Assembly (NCBI GenBank): GCA_035610835.1
Contig: CM069442.1
Span: forward strand, 36,868,452 to 36,932,451
Source of the DNA: Ophiura sarsii
Lineage: Eukaryota > Echinodermata > Ophiuroidea > Amphilepidida > Ophiuridae
Length of the DNA: 64,000 bases
Direction of reading: 5' to 3'
Part shown: piece by piece, positions 21,712-36,700 of the stretch
How the letters are laid out: each line of letters opens with the position of its first letter
Position numbering within the stretch: position 1 is the stretch's first letter
Program-made: the position numbers and the translations under genes
The notes under the pieces: generated by a model
Seen by the model: only the letters and a program-made list of their open reading frames with translations
Told to the model about the DNA's origin: nothing
Database searches by the model: none

Positions 21712-24700
21712 CTGAAGAAAAAAGTAGGGTTTTCAATTTATTCAACCAATATTGTTATGTGTTATTACAACAGAGATGATGAAAAGCAGGGATGATCATC
21801 CGTATTGAAATGTTGTAGAAAACTGTTACTATATTCATCTCGATCGCACCTGTATGTTTGAAAAGCCGGTAATAAATAAGGGTACTGCATTACGAACACA
21901 GTGAGCACTATTTTGATCATATTACCGCACCATATTTTGGTGCTGTAAGAACAACCATAATAGACCGGTTGCTACGAGATCAGCTTGAGTTCACACACCG
22001 ATGTATGCACATTAAACACTGTCCTGCATCAATACAATACAGAGTTATTTACCCTTGTATTTGGTCCTAGAAACAGTGGGCAATAGGCGCTACAGCCTGT
22101 TTTGAGCAAATTAGTGCATGACAATTTGTTCATGGTTAGCCTGTTGCGACACACAATTTGTCGCCTACATGTATACTGGATGCTGTGTTATATTAAACTA
22201 TCTTTAGAAAAAAACCATCGGTGGAAATTCAAATCCTTCAAATATTTTAAATTATTGCATGAATTCACCAACACGATTTTCCTAATAATATTTAAAAAGT
22301 ATTTTTTACAACTGTTTCACTCAGTGTTTTATTAGACCTAAACTCAAACCTGTATGCACTCTGCTGAACAATGAATGCATATTTTCAGATTGATACTAGT
22401 TTCTGGGAATGATTGAGAGTGTCAAGTTATTTATTTATTTAACTGTTGAGAAGTTGTTTCATGATAGGATAAGTGACTAGTGGCCTTCCTTCAGAGGCGG
22501 ATCCAGGATTAAAATGTATGGGGGGCTGACCAAGCCCGTTTTTCGTTTTTTCCAGGAAAGGTACATTGGTACCTAAAAAATCATAAAAGGTGCCCAATTT
22601 TGTTTGCCACCAGCTCGTGAAATCCTGATAAAGGGGGGGGGGGGGGGGGGGGGGGGGTGGGGTAGCAATGTGGTTGTCAACAAAACCGGCAAAATAAATG
22701 TGCATGATCGAAATCGCAAATGTACCAACAGGTACCCTTGAGTATGCCACTGAAAAAGGTACACAAAAGAGGTATAATTGTAAAATTTTACAGGGGGTGC
22801 CCCCCCCCTGTATCCGCCACTGGCCTTTTATGATGATCGATCATAATCTGAAACACACATAGCTTCAATTGTATGATTGAATCATCTGGGGCAATAAGTG
22901 CCTTTTCTGACTACTGTGGTTAGGTATAGGCCCCATGATTCTAATATAAGGCTAAACTATGACTTAGACCGGCAAGGAATCAAAGTATTTATCGGTGTAG
23001 AATCTTAACGTGGTTTCAATCTGCTAAATGTTCATAAGAAAACAACCAGACAAGGCAGTTGTGAAACATTGATAGATAAGGCCCAAACAAAACTTGTTTG
23101 CTTGCCCTCGTCCGACCGACCATGTATTACAGTCCCGATCATGTACTTTTTTTACAATTTGTTTTGCAAAAAACAAACACTTTTTCAAGTCACGTATGAA
23201 ATTGTTTGACCCCCATGTGACTCCATATGGGACATCTAAGGTCCTGTTTTGGACTTGGACACTGAAAATATGTCAAAACAAATGTTTTAAATTTATTTCT
23301 GGTATTCAGGTACCTAATTTTGAAGAAGAAAAAAAAATTGTTGGCCTAAGTGTGAGTACAAATTGAATTTATTATACGAGAAAACCCAACATTTTTAAAA
23401 ATCTTGATATGAATTCTGACAAGCTTATTCAAACAATGATAATTACAATGATCGTAAAACCTTGCTTACATTCGCCAATTCTTCTGTATGAGGCGAGCTG
23501 CCTTGTTCTTATGCCTCAGATCAGTTAATCGATTTCTCTCCGACTCCACGATCCTGCGCCTTTCACCTAGATGTCTCGTTTGCAAATCTCTCATAGTCCT
23601 ATCGTCTCCCATCGAACCTTGTCCTACATATACATCTATATCAGAATCAGCCTCACTCGCCATTTGCTGCTGTGCATGTAACATGTCATGTTCAGGGATA
23701 TGTGTATTGTTACTGTTATTGTTATTGCTGTTATCATTGTGTGTTTGTTTGCTATGATTATCGCGGCGATCAGCTGATTGTCGTTCGCAATACTCACTCC
23801 ATTCAATTTCATTCATTGCACTTTTTGCACTTTGACCTTTAGTTCTTTGACCTTTGGCATTGCTGTTGCTGCTAATATTGTATTTGCTATTACTTCCACT
23901 GCCTGGGTAACTGTTGCTTTCATTGTTGTCTTTAATAGCGTGGACATTATCAATATGACTACTCTCGTACTGTCCATTGCCGTCTTTGCTCCTATCACCA
24001 CCCTGTTCATTTTGATTTTGCTCACTGTCTATATGACCAACTCCAACATGATCGTCAATAGTCTGATCACTGTCTTTACACTGGCTATGGGCATCAATGT
24101 CCTGATCTGACGGATTCATGTCATTATTCTCCTCATTCAAAGCCCCTGGGTTGTCTTCTGGATTGTTCTCAATGTCTGTAACCTCCATTGTGGCAGCTAC
24201 CTCATCTCCAGAGTCATGTTTCCTGGAAACCTCTTCCTTTTTCCTGATACAAACGACAAAAATAAGAGCTTGAAAATATCAAAATTTACAGATGACTCTT
24301 TCCTTCAGCAGAGTAATCTAGGACTATGATCAGCTAAGTGAATCATGGAATGGAGAGGGGGCTTTTACAAGGGGGTGGGGTGGGAGTTGCAGGTTATCCT
24401 ACATGGTGTGAATGAATGATGACCATTTTTATATCTTTGTACTTTTGTCAATTTTTCTTGTAATCTATGTTTGTTTGTTGAAAACATAAAACAAAATGAT
24501 CCTGTGGAGGGGGGGGGGGGGGGGGTGATCCTATGTGGGAGGGGAGGGTAGGGGGGGGGGGGGGAATAAAACAAAGCTTATCTGGGCCTTATTTCCTAAA
24601 ACTTGAAGATCTGAAAATTCTTTTTAAATCCTGAACTCTTCTTAAGACTATCCTTCTTAAGATCCTTTTTAACTTAAAAAGAGTTAACTTTACTAAGGAA

Positions 24701-27700
24701 TTGTTCTAAGGTAATATTCTCCTTATCATATGAACAGTTTTATTCTTAACTTAAGAAGAATAAAGGATTCTTCTTAACTTACAAACTTCAGATTAATCTC
24801 AAGTTGACCTTTATGAAATAGGGCCCTGATATGGGGTTGAAAATCTGATGGGCAGGTAAACATTTCAAAGCTGGTCATTAACAAACAATTGGTCGCATTT
24901 GAATTCCCATTTTTTTCTCTTGTCTTTTGTCCTTATTTTCATTTTCATTTTTTCTTCAACCAAGTCATTGGGGTTATTTAACATCCAAATAGATAATCTT
25001 TATATAAAAAATAGCTTACTTTGCAGCATCTTTCCGTAACTGTTCATGTTTCATTAACAGCATCTTCCGGTCCAGGAATGTCTTGCGAACTCGATAGCCA
25101 CGGAAATAAGCCTAGCAAAACAAACATTAAACTTGTTAAATATATCAGGGTGGGGAGCAAAATACAAGTACAAATGATGTTTCAATATTGATTTTAAAAC
25201 AAAATTTGGGCTTGGCCACTCTAATTTTGTTTGCTTCTACATCAACTGTTTCCCAAATAACCTTAACTATATAGATAGGCCTTAAAGCCATAAGTACAGA
25301 TTTGTGTGTGTGAATGGGGGGGCAGTCATAAAAATAATCAACACAGAGTAGGGAAGAGGGGGTGGGGGTCATACAATTAATCGCTTTCATTTAGGGGGGG
25401 GGGGGGTGTTATAAAAAAAGATGATGATAAATGAGATTTTTGGGACCGCCCCCTATCAAAGACCATATTATGTGTGTGAAGGGTTTGTTTTACTCCGTAT
25501 AAATCCATTAGACCTGATATATCTGGGAAAAGGTTTTTGATCTTGTTTTAACGTTGATCCACTGGTTTAACTTGCCCTGCTAACTCCACACCAATATTTT
25601 CTGGTAGCAGTTTAAGATCCCTTCTATCTCATTCCAAATCCAAATTGTCCACATCCGAGGCTATATGTTCCACATTATTAAGAGACATATCACGCTTTAG
25701 CTATGATATCATAGGCTCTAATCTCTAAATATAAATACTAACATTCATAACCACCCAACAAGTATAAAGTCCCGATAAATATCAGAATTATTAACCAACC
25801 AAAAAGTATAAAGTCCAGTTTATATCAGAACTTATGGCAAACAATAATAATTATTTAATTTACTCGGAATATGAAACAAATAATATGTGCAGAGGGCAAT
25901 ATTTTTTTTAAAAACCAATTCATTGCTATTGCTGTTTCTTCAGAAACACCTGCTAATTATGTTTGTTTGTTTGTTTAATCTTTCTTTATTGAGGGTAAAC
26001 AGCTTCAGTGTCAAGCACTGCTTTCCAAGCAGGCCCTCATCATACAGAAAATAATACAGTATTTACAAAGTTCAACTATTTACACATAATACATGAATCA
26101 AACAGAAATAGCAAAATAATATACTTTGCACACAATTAGAGTCTGTTAATCTTAGATTTAAATTGGTGCACGGTCATGTTCTCCAGTTCAATTCTGAACT
26201 GTTCTATGCTAATTTTTGTTATTGCAGCAATACCACACCAGGATAAATGGTAAACAAATAAGGCAACCTATATAGACTTCGGTTCAGTATCTGATATTAG
26301 AATGGGAACTAGGGAATTAGGTATCGTGAGTCTCTACGATAGACATCTTAGCCAAATGGAAATAGTTCAACATTTCGTAGACCATCAAGTTGAAATTTAC
26401 CGGACAAACGATGAAGTACTTTTTAAAACAAATCCTTATATATATCTTGACAAGTTTGAACAAGTGGTCCAATAGCAAAATAATGCAACAAAATGAAATG
26501 GGTCAAATTTATACAATCTCAAATATTGAATATTTTAACACACAATTTGGAGAAGCATGCATTATTTTACTGAGTAATAACAAAAAGGTCTGGGCACCTT
26601 CTGGTCTAACCAAAAGACTAAATCAAGATCAAAACCTTTTTGCAGATATATCAGGTCTAATGGATTTGTGCAGATTGCAGAGTAAAACAAACCCTTCACA
26701 CACACATTATGGTTGTGACTTAGTTTGAAGATACGTGTTTCCAAATTTCAAAACATGAGTTTCCGCCTTTGATGTTAATTTGAAGTACACTTCAAAAGTA
26801 AATAAATCATACATGCCTTTATTATCAGAATCGCTATCTAATCTTTATGTTTATTATACCAGTTGCATAGCAAACAATACAGGTCATGTGCATTATACTA
26901 AGACACATTTTCAGGTCTAAATATTAAAGGGTACATAAAAACTCATTTTGGGTCAGAATTTTGACTTAGGGTGATTTGAAAAAGAATTTCAAAATAAGAC
27001 ACATTTTCAGGTCTAAATATTAAAGGGTACATACAAAAAGTCATTTTGACCGTTTGTCGCATTCGGTTGATAACATAACCTCATACATATAAGTTCATTG
27101 TCTGGATAATTGATACCAGTTTATTAACTCCCTCTTTCATCAGATATCAGACATTTTTTTGTTTAAAATCCTTCTGTTTTAGATTTCTAAGAAACAAATT
27201 GGATATGATTAAACAGTCAATCACACAATATAGCGCAAATAAACATCTTTTTTTAATTACGTAACAAAATACAGAAACCCTGTTCTCCGGACCTGACTGA
27301 TAAAATAAAATAAAAAATTGGGGAAACAGTTTCACTGTCTGCCTGTAGAACAGGTTTATTTTTTGTTGTCAGAACTTGTTGTTGATTAGTTGTTGGGTAT
27401 TATAAACACCTATAGTTTGATCAGTTCCAAATTGGCGAAGTCTCCTTACAGCAGCGAATGAATACAGAAGGATGCGGGCGCACACAACGGCAACAGCGAA
27501 CTGTGCATCACATGCGCGACGCATGCGTGTGGCCATAACTGCGCGAGAATGCTTGGATTACTTTTGCCTGCGGAGAAATATTCTTGCCATTATTATAGCT
27601 TCTAACCTGTATTCTTGTGGCAGCAATATCCCGTATACTAGTGATGGAGAGCGCCCCCTGTTCTATCATATACTCTGACACATCGTGGTGGTCATTGAGG

Positions 27701-30700
27701 AGTGTATAATCCAGCGGTGTGAAATGGTCTTCTGTGTACTCCATGTGGTTGGGGAAGGCATCGTGTTCAAGCAGCAGTTTGACGGCGTCAAAGAAACCAG
27801 AGCTGCAGGCCATGTGAAGGGCCGTCATTCCCTGTGTACAAATAACAGAAAAAAACCATATAATTCTGAGCTAATAAGAATATTAATGGAAATATGATCC
27901 TGCAAAAAACCTAAAACAAACGCAAAGTCAGAAAGCATATCTTAGATTGCTAGATGAAAGCATCAATGTTGTACTATTGAATCATGATAATATCTCTCTT
28001 TCCTTCAGGAGCATGCTCAATTTCAAAGGTGCTGAAATCAACTGCTTACCACTTTCGGCCAGGCTAAAGGTTCGTTCACACTTGGCGATATTTGCTGTGC
28101 CATGCGGTGCAGCAGCCTTACTTCCGCCGCAGTGTACGACAATTCATTGCGGGTCAACGCAGGTCACCGCATGTGATAGCAGCCAGCACCATGTGGCAAA
28201 CTAGGAGAACGTCAGTGTTGACGCAATGCACCACAGCCTGCCGCAATAGCAGTTGAATACTTTTTAACTCCATTGTGATAACCCAATGTGTCACACGGTA
28301 AATAACGTCTAGTGTAAACAGAGCTTAAGTACATGTTTAATTATAGTTTGTGCACTCTCAAAACATCAAGAAATATTTCAGATTTTAGTGTGATAGGTAG
28401 CAGATTAACACTTTCTTTGGGTTTTCAGAATATGCTCTCATATCTTTTCCACTACCTTACCATACCCTCACCACCATAGATATTTCCAGAGGTGGCCTGC
28501 CTCTCCTCAACATCCCCTGGAACTAGACTTACCTGAACATCCTGGATATTTGTGTCAGCCCCCTTCTCAATAAGCAGTGACATGTTATTGATAAATCCAC
28601 CATAGGCAGCACACTGTAATGGAGTTCTTCCACTGAAGTCTTGAATATTTGGACTGATATCATGCAGGATAAAGATTTGGCATATACAGGCATGGCCCCC
28701 TAATGCCGCCCTGTGTGGCACGGGGAGTAAGAGAAATACATACAATAGCTAGTCATTCAATAAATGGGTGTGTATTGTTGTACTTGTTAGGATTTGTTCA
28801 TATCCCCTAAAACAAAAACACCTCTAAAACTCTACGGTATACTAAAACACTAAGGTATACTATGTATGGCAGTGTTTCACTCAAGTTGGGACATTTAAGT
28901 GATTACAGCATCATTTTGCACACATAACTTCACTACCATGTTCATGGTGTCTATAATCCTTTTTCAGCCTTTTTCAGGTGTGACCAGAACAATAGTTTTT
29001 CTGTGTTTGTAAACAGGATTTATACCCACACACTTAGACTAATTCCTTCTGTCTCCACATGCGCACTAACGCGAAGCTGTGCTGTGTTGGAGACTGAAAA
29101 ACAAACGGTTCAAAAGATGTTGGGTTGTTTTGCAGTCGACGCGATGTGTGTGTGATCACATTACATTGCGCCATCATGTTATCGCGCGGGTCGATTAAGA
29201 GATGCGCTACACAAGCACGCACAGCCGCCATTGCTGTGGCTCTCATGAATAAATTTGCGCAAAAAGCGACGAAAAAGTCCGGCACGTAAAAAGCATAGAA
29301 GCGGACCAGTCCCCTCAACAAGGCCAATGCATGCACACCACAGCCGACGTTGCAGGGGATGGTGGAACCGAGTCTACCCACACACTCCTCATTCCTTTAC
29401 AAGTTAATCAAATAACTCTTGGTCATTGAGACTGTCTGTTAGCTATAACAGATGTTCAGGGGTTCATGTCCAAAACATTTGAAAATGAGCTTGCTATAGT
29501 GTATAGTCAGTTCCAAATTGGTGAACCTGCTTACAGCAGCGAATGAATTAAGAAGAGGATGGACCCGCCAAAAGCTCGCATGGCACAACATGGGGAATTG
29601 TGAATCGTACGTGTGACGATTGTGTATGTCAAAATAGCACAGGTACGCTTGTACTACTTTTGAGAGCGGAGAGATAAAAAAAACCCATATTCTCGCCAAT
29701 TTGGAACTGATTAAACTATAGTACTCACAAGATGGCTGGTATGAATAAACACTGACAGCCTCTATCGGAGACAAATGTTCATGCATACACGTGTATGCTA
29801 CTTCTATGTTTGAATTTTGTATCTTTCATGACAAGACTCCACAAAATCTGATGAAGAAAAAACATTGTTGGGGCTGTAAAATAATCTCATTATAGCAATA
29901 CTAAAATGCATTGCAAAACTGAGTGCTTTTTTCATAAAAGTAGAATATTTGAGTGGAATTGGTTTCCCTTCAATTTTAAATATCCTTACCAATGAAGAGG
30001 TGATCTGCCCTCCTTGTCAACAACATCTACTTGAGCGCCACCTGACAACAAAAAACAAAACAAATCGATCAATTTCCTCCTCGATTGATTATTAATGTTG
30101 CAAAAATTCAATCTTCAATATTTGATTTTATCTATCAATCCATTGATATATAGCCCATGTAAAAATCAATTTGAACAAAAGCCAACATTTATAAAACTCA
30201 CTATTCAGTCATGGTATTGACACATTCAATCTTTTTTTCTTTCAGATCTTGTGTTGTGTGGTTTTGCAAATGAATTGCCTTTCAATTTTTATGAACCTTT
30301 CATACTTTCATTACACAATTGTAAAAACCATCAAAAGTCAATCTAATGGATTTTCCTGTATTTTCAGGCTGCAACACGTCATGAAATCCAAGTATAAGAG
30401 ATTATAAATGATGACACTAGCATACAAATAACGTACCTTCAATTAATACTTTAACAACATCTCTGTGTCCCATTTCCGTTGCTCTGAATAATGGAGTATG
30501 TTTGGAACGATCCAATATATTGACATTGGCTCCAAGCTGTAAATATCAAAATGAAACAATCAAAAAATAAATTTAAATCATTCAATTAAACAGCCAACCA
30601 ATTAGTCACACTGCAAATTATGAGTGTGTAGTTTTGGACAGCGTGTACTATTGTACTTTTGTGTGTACTATTGCAATTGTACACACAGAAGAAGTAAACG

Positions 30701-33700
30701 CAAAACTACACTTAATATAGTACACGCTGTCCAAAACTACCACTCATAATTTGCAGTATCAATCAATGTACATTTACCATGAATCTATGCAAAGAATACG
30801 CTTCAAAATGTTGATGTGTCTTTTTGTTTATGTGCCATTTGGTACATATGGACAAACATCTCCATGTGCAACATTACTGTATGTGAGTGTAGTAATTAAA
30901 TCAGTTTAAATCCACATGTAAGGCGAGGAAAAAAAGAGACATTTGTTCTAAGTGCCAAAGCGACCCATTTTATTAGAAATCAGTGAAAAAATGGTTCACG
31001 TGCAAATAATTACTGACCCAACTAATTTCTTTTTTAGACATGTTAAATTATGGCAACATTTATAGATATTTTATTGACTTTTTACATTCAGTTTGAAGGG
31101 GAAAAAAGAGAAGACAAAAAAGAAAAGAAAAAAAGCCCAAGACCCATCCTGAGAGATCCTTTTGCCCATAGAACAGGGTTTCTTTTTTTGTCGAGGGTGT
31201 AACATTATAAAGATTTATATACAAACATTTCTACTGATATGGTATCGGTGATTGGCGCAGAAAATGTAAATTCTATATCATTTATTTTTCTGGTTCAGGT
31301 TCTTTGAACATGGGCAGGATGTGGCATGTAGGCTGCCTATTGAAGACCTTGGATTAGGCTTACCAATAGCCATTTTGAAGACTGATTAGGCCAAAAAAAG
31401 AAAACAAGTTTGTTTCCAGTAGCAAGCCTGAAAAGTCAAATGTGAAATGCATTTTTTTATCTTTATTTTTTTCCTCAAATTAATAGTGGAGATTCACTTG
31501 TAATGTAATGGTTTTATTTAGTCAAAGCGGTACATTTTTGTCACTCTTATGCTCGCTAAAATGAATTTTCACATTCGTGTTTGCCGTATGTGGCCAATCC
31601 CCATCTGGAAACATGTTGGACACAGTTTCGACAAAAGATGGCGTCCTAACAATATTTCCCCCCATTTTTTCTATAAAATAATTTTTTTTGCAAGAATCAA
31701 GCGTCTCAGAGAAATGTGCACTTACTACTGGAAACAAACTTCTTCTTTTCTTTTTTTTGGCCTTAAACCTCAATTTTAGGAATCTGCACATTGAAACAAG
31801 CTGCTACTTGGATTTCATCAAATTGTAAGTTTCACTACAATGTCTTGCAAAATTGCATGGATTAGGTCACAGAATGATTAAATGTTTCAAATTTAGAATA
31901 CTTTTTAACCATTCCGATTTAGGACACCCTGAAAATTCAAACATAAAACAATTGAAGCTATTCAATTTCTTACCTCCATAAGAGCGGTAACACAACTAGC
32001 ATGACCAGACATAGCAGCAGCATGCAGCGCTAATCAAACATAAAACAAATAAAACAACTGTCTATAGTTCAATCAGTTCCAAATTGGTGAGAAAGCGTAT
32101 GCACTTGAGCTTGACATACATATGCATCACACGAGTGTTTGGCGAGCCTCCTGCGCACTCACACTTTTCTATATCAATTCGCAGTTGTAAGAAGGCTCGC
32201 AAATTTGGAACTGACTGAACTAAAGCAAAAAATCAAAACAAATTAAATCAAATGCAAATTATTGAAAGCACAAACAATGTAAACAAAATATCAGGTGTTC
32301 AGAGAAATCTCAAGTGATATGCAAATATATTCAAATAAAATAAACATAGAGAAATAAAATCAAAGAAAAATATTTTGTGCATCGAGCAGCAAGCATACGG
32401 AGCTAAATACATCGTGCAATGTTGAGAAATGTCAATACCTTCAGCAGTTATTCCAAGTGACCCAACATTGATTGATTATGAGATGGGGAAGGGGATCAGT
32501 AGTTTACGATGCCTTAAAAATCGGGAGGCAACAAATCTTGCAAAAAATTTCCAAGAAGTGTGTAACATGTTCCGAGGACAACTTTTTACAAGACAGCAGG
32601 GGTATGTATAGTCTACTTTATATACCTTTTTCCTTTTCTTTGTCACTCTATGAACATATATACCGATGAGGACTCACTCCCCATGGACCGCTCCCCATCC
32701 TCTGATCTCACCCGGGAAAAAAGGTCTACTTGGATTGGATTGACCTCATTGAGTTGCCGTATACTTTTACACTAGCGCCCATCCAAAACTTGGATGAATA
32801 CGTAATGAGCAGTTCGTTCGCGTGGGGTTCAAAATTGACCAATGGCAGACACGATAAAGATAAGAATCTTGCTCACTTTGATAAATTCAAAATGTCGATT
32901 TTCTCGTACTGTATAGTCGCCATTTCGGTCTAAAATCACACTTTAGGAGTAATCTTTGACATTGGTCCTCGCCCAAAATATTTTCCTCAGAGATATAGCT
33001 ACATTTCCGCATATGTGACTATTTCCATGCTATATATTTTCTATCTTTCAATATCGTGTAATAAAAAACCTTATACGTCCGAAAAGGGACAAATAATTTG
33101 ATCATTTTTTACGATAACTAGAAACTCTTACACAGCCACAGAAATATCGCCTTCACGTGTTTCTAGATGTACAGGCAGCAAATTTAATATTAGCGCGTTA
33201 TGCAGGGGTGTGATACTATTGTGACGCATAAAAAGCATCGTCCCTAGAAATCCCTAGTGTGCTTAAAGCACAGTTCTTTGGTAAATCCAATGCCAGTAGA
33301 CCTTGTATTTGGTCGGTTCTCAGATGGGAAGTATCAGAGGGTGTTGTTCGTTTGTGTGACAGTGAAAGTATACAAGGTATACACAGTCGACTAGGGTATG
33401 TAAAGGAACACAGAGTGGGAATAATTCCACATGCAAATAAAAGGGTTTCATTTGTTTTTACAGAAAGCGAATCCGACTCACCAGTAGCCCCCGTCTTATC
33501 AATAGCATTGATATCCGGGTTGTGTTTCACTATGCTTTGTATCACGTCCTCTGCCCCCTTACCAGCAGCCCACATCAGGGATGTTCTTCCTTCAAGATCC
33601 GGCTCGTCTGTCACAATTTCCCTGGATAAGAACGCCTCTACTGTTTCCTGAGAGAAAGAAACAGAAGTTGATGCTTTTTAATACATACGATCTTCAAATA

Positions 33701-36700
33701 TATTATCTAATAATTAAAGATACTTTGAGGTGGAGGGATGGCAATAAATAACTTTAGTTACCTCTTTTTGGGACTTTTCAAATTTCCACATCTCTTCTGC
33801 TTCTCTAGCGAAACACATGGTTGATAAATATTGATAAATTCTATTGAATCAAACTTCAAATCTTGTGCCTCCTAGTGATCCAGATTGTGAAATGAAAAAA
33901 ATATTTCTTATGCTTCGATTGCAACAGCCGCATTAGCTTAGTTGGTACGTACCATGAAAACTGGAGATCTTGTGTCAAAAAGCAAATTGTTCATTTCTTG
34001 ACCATCACAAGGGACTATTGAGCCTGTGACTATCCCTTGTGCCTCTCGGACTTACATGGTACTCACTCAATGGTTACTCTTAGGGCAGTGTAATACAATT
34101 GTGTAGCCTTATAGGTATCAGAGCTGGTGAAGCCATGCCTCAAATCCAAATTATTTTGAAATATACTTTGTTCACCTAACTTCTATGCCGTGATTCATCT
34201 TTGATACATCAGTGTATTTCAACTATTTGTGCAATATTGAAGTGCAAAGACTGGGCTATGTTTTGACGTCACTGCACAGAGTAAGATGAACAAAGTTAAG
34301 TACTCACCGCATGGTTATTCTGTGCAGCATAGTGCAACGGTGTAGCCCCATTGGTGTCAGAGCTGGTAAAGTTTGCATTGTGATCAAGCAGAAGGTTGAC
34401 GATATGTGTGTGACCAAGCACAGCAGCCCAGTGCAGAGGGGTACGGAACATGTTATCCAACACGGATATATTGCATTTTTCAAGAGGAGTCTGCGAAATA
34501 AGAAAGACAACAACAATGAGGCAAAGTGGTAATATTTCCAAGACAAGAAATAGACAAACAATGGGTGAGTAGAGAAAAGACACCAATCTCATTATTCATT
34601 GATAAAGCAACAAACAAACACCCTGTTCTACAAAGCTGACCTACGCATCATTTTCTGATCTGAATTGATTGTTTTTGTTTTTGAGAATTCTTAAGATTTC
34701 AAATATGGATCAACATTGCATTTGTATTTCAAGTGAAATGGGAGTATATAAAACGTGTTTGCCTATTGAGTATTTCGGTATATGTTATTTTGGCATACAT
34801 GCAATTGCAACAAGCAGTATTGTAGGGGGAAGATGCCTAGCCTCCAATCCTCTAAAAACTATGCAAAAAGTATGATTTCTATTTTAATGGCATTAGGTTT
34901 TAGCTAGCTACCTGAAAGTTAATGAGTTGTTGAACCACCGTGACATGTCCATGTGCAACCGCCAGGTGAAGAGCCGTCCTGCCCTCATAATCCTGCCAAT
35001 TGATCACGCTGGGTTCTTTATCCTGTAAGAACATAAGATATCATTATACTATCAGTCAAAATGCAAGAGTTGTATTTGTTACGGTGGTACGGAGAAACAG
35101 CTATTCAGGGCTAGCGACATAGAGCTACCCAAACTAGTTTCGATGATTGTCTCCATCATCTGGCTCCTGACTCAGCATGAATCATTTGACCATTTTCTTA
35201 GAATACGATAAAGAACTAAATGGTACAGGGTGTCCCAAAAGTTTCGATACTTTTTAAATAATTTGAAATACCAAAATGAGAACATTATTTTGATAGAAAA
35301 AAATTGTAGAATTCTTTTGACACCCAGCCTGACCCCTCTTCTGAGGCCTCCTAATCCTAACCCCTAAACCAGGTTTTTAACAGATAGCTCAATTTTTGAA
35401 GAAAAGTGGACAAATAAATTGTCGCGACTGGACCGGGGATCGATCTGCGGACCCCCCACCACCCCGCCATCGATCAGCTACTCGTTCGCGCAGTATACCA
35501 CGCTCACTATATAGGCTCGGTTGATTACCGTACGCACATGCGCTTGGAGATAGGTTTGCCTGCAGCACTTCGTAGTAGTACTCAAGAGCATTAGGGTAAA
35601 TATAAATCATTTGCTGAAAGGTTTGGTCACATACTTACTTTTGTTTAACTTGCAGGACTCACTGTGTATGTCGTTGTAATCAAATGATGCATGTCCCTCG
35701 CATTTTATTTATGTGGATTTTTTTTCAAAAAGGCTTTACATTATATTTATTACATTTTGTACACAACATATAATGTTCATTTTAAGGATTTTATTTCAAT
35801 CTGGAATTAAAAAGAATCATTGTGGACTACCTTTTCTCTCTTCACTACGTCTTTACCTCTCTTGGCTCCCTTCATTATTGTACGGGTTTATATAAAAGTG
35901 CAGTTTACAGTTTGAAAACTTCCATCTGTACTTTGGCAACACGGATAGCTGTTATTGTAAGTTTGATACCTAAGTAATTCTATAAGTCTTCTCTATCTAA
36001 ATATGATTTTAGTTTATACTGCGACTTGATTTATTCAAATGTTTCAGAGTACTTTGTAACCTTGATATTTTGGTTTTTATTTCAGCAAAGTATAAATAAT
36101 ATCTATCGCCCAAATAGACAAATGAAATGAATATACAGGGCAATATGCCATAACCAAACTGTTCATAATATCTTCACCCCCTGAAAAAATGTTTTTTTCC
36201 CGGCAAGCTACTTGCAATTTCCCGCGAGAGAAAGACCTCGGAAGTGATAAAAAAGTCACAAGTCACTAGGCCCTGGAGGATCCCGCGATTTTTTAAGGCA
36301 AAAACCGAGAGGCGAGTTTACTAAAACCGCGATTCACAGGATTTGCAACCAAAACCGAGAAATCCCGCGAAAATAAACCAAATGCGAGAAACCGCGACCA
36401 AAAAATCACCCCCAAATATCACTCTTTAACAAGTAAATAAGCTTACTTTAAAGTCCATTTTTCTTCTCTGCGAGAAAATATATTGATTTCCAAATTTATC
36501 CCTGGCAGAGAGGGGTTTCATAATTTGCGTAATATCACAATTAATGTCCTCCGTTTTGACATTTTTTATACCGAAGAAATATTTGTTTCGAACACGCGCC
36601 GCCATCTTGAGTACATCCCCCAGTGGCTTCCAGTCGATCCTAAAAATTACTGTACGTTACATTGATAACAAAATGTAGAGGGCAGCAGAGTCTTAGTCAA

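Larger units (their letters stand above)
25112..27606 (-). other. INVS intron with an inverted-repeat insertion and LINE tail
   Basis: Contains the inverted-repeat pair 25455-25560/26610-26725, a LINE 3' relic at about 25965-26330, a 96-bp direct repeat at 26899-27040 and the MITE at 27410-27598. Open frames at 25145-25390 and 26390-26744 have no domain. Confidence 0.6.
30537..31973 (-). other. INVS intron with two MITEs
   Basis: Holds a palindromic MITE (30609-30764), one end of the CCTGTTCTACGGGC family near 31160-31185 and a TIR element at 31386-31766. There is no exon. Confidence 0.6.

Noticed and set aside
22439..22764. ORFs with poly-proline runs
   Set aside because: Generated by the poly-G tract inside a hAT-like element.
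23488..24110. Plus-strand hydrophobic ORFs at 23488-23757 and 23778-24110
   Set aside because: They are the antisense of the Asp/Asn/Ser-rich INVS linker exon, which yields artificial Leu/Val-rich membrane-like peptides.
29034..29381. 115-codon minus-strand ORF in an INVS intron
   Set aside because: It lies in a repeat-bounded segment, and neither a domain nor splice sites support it.
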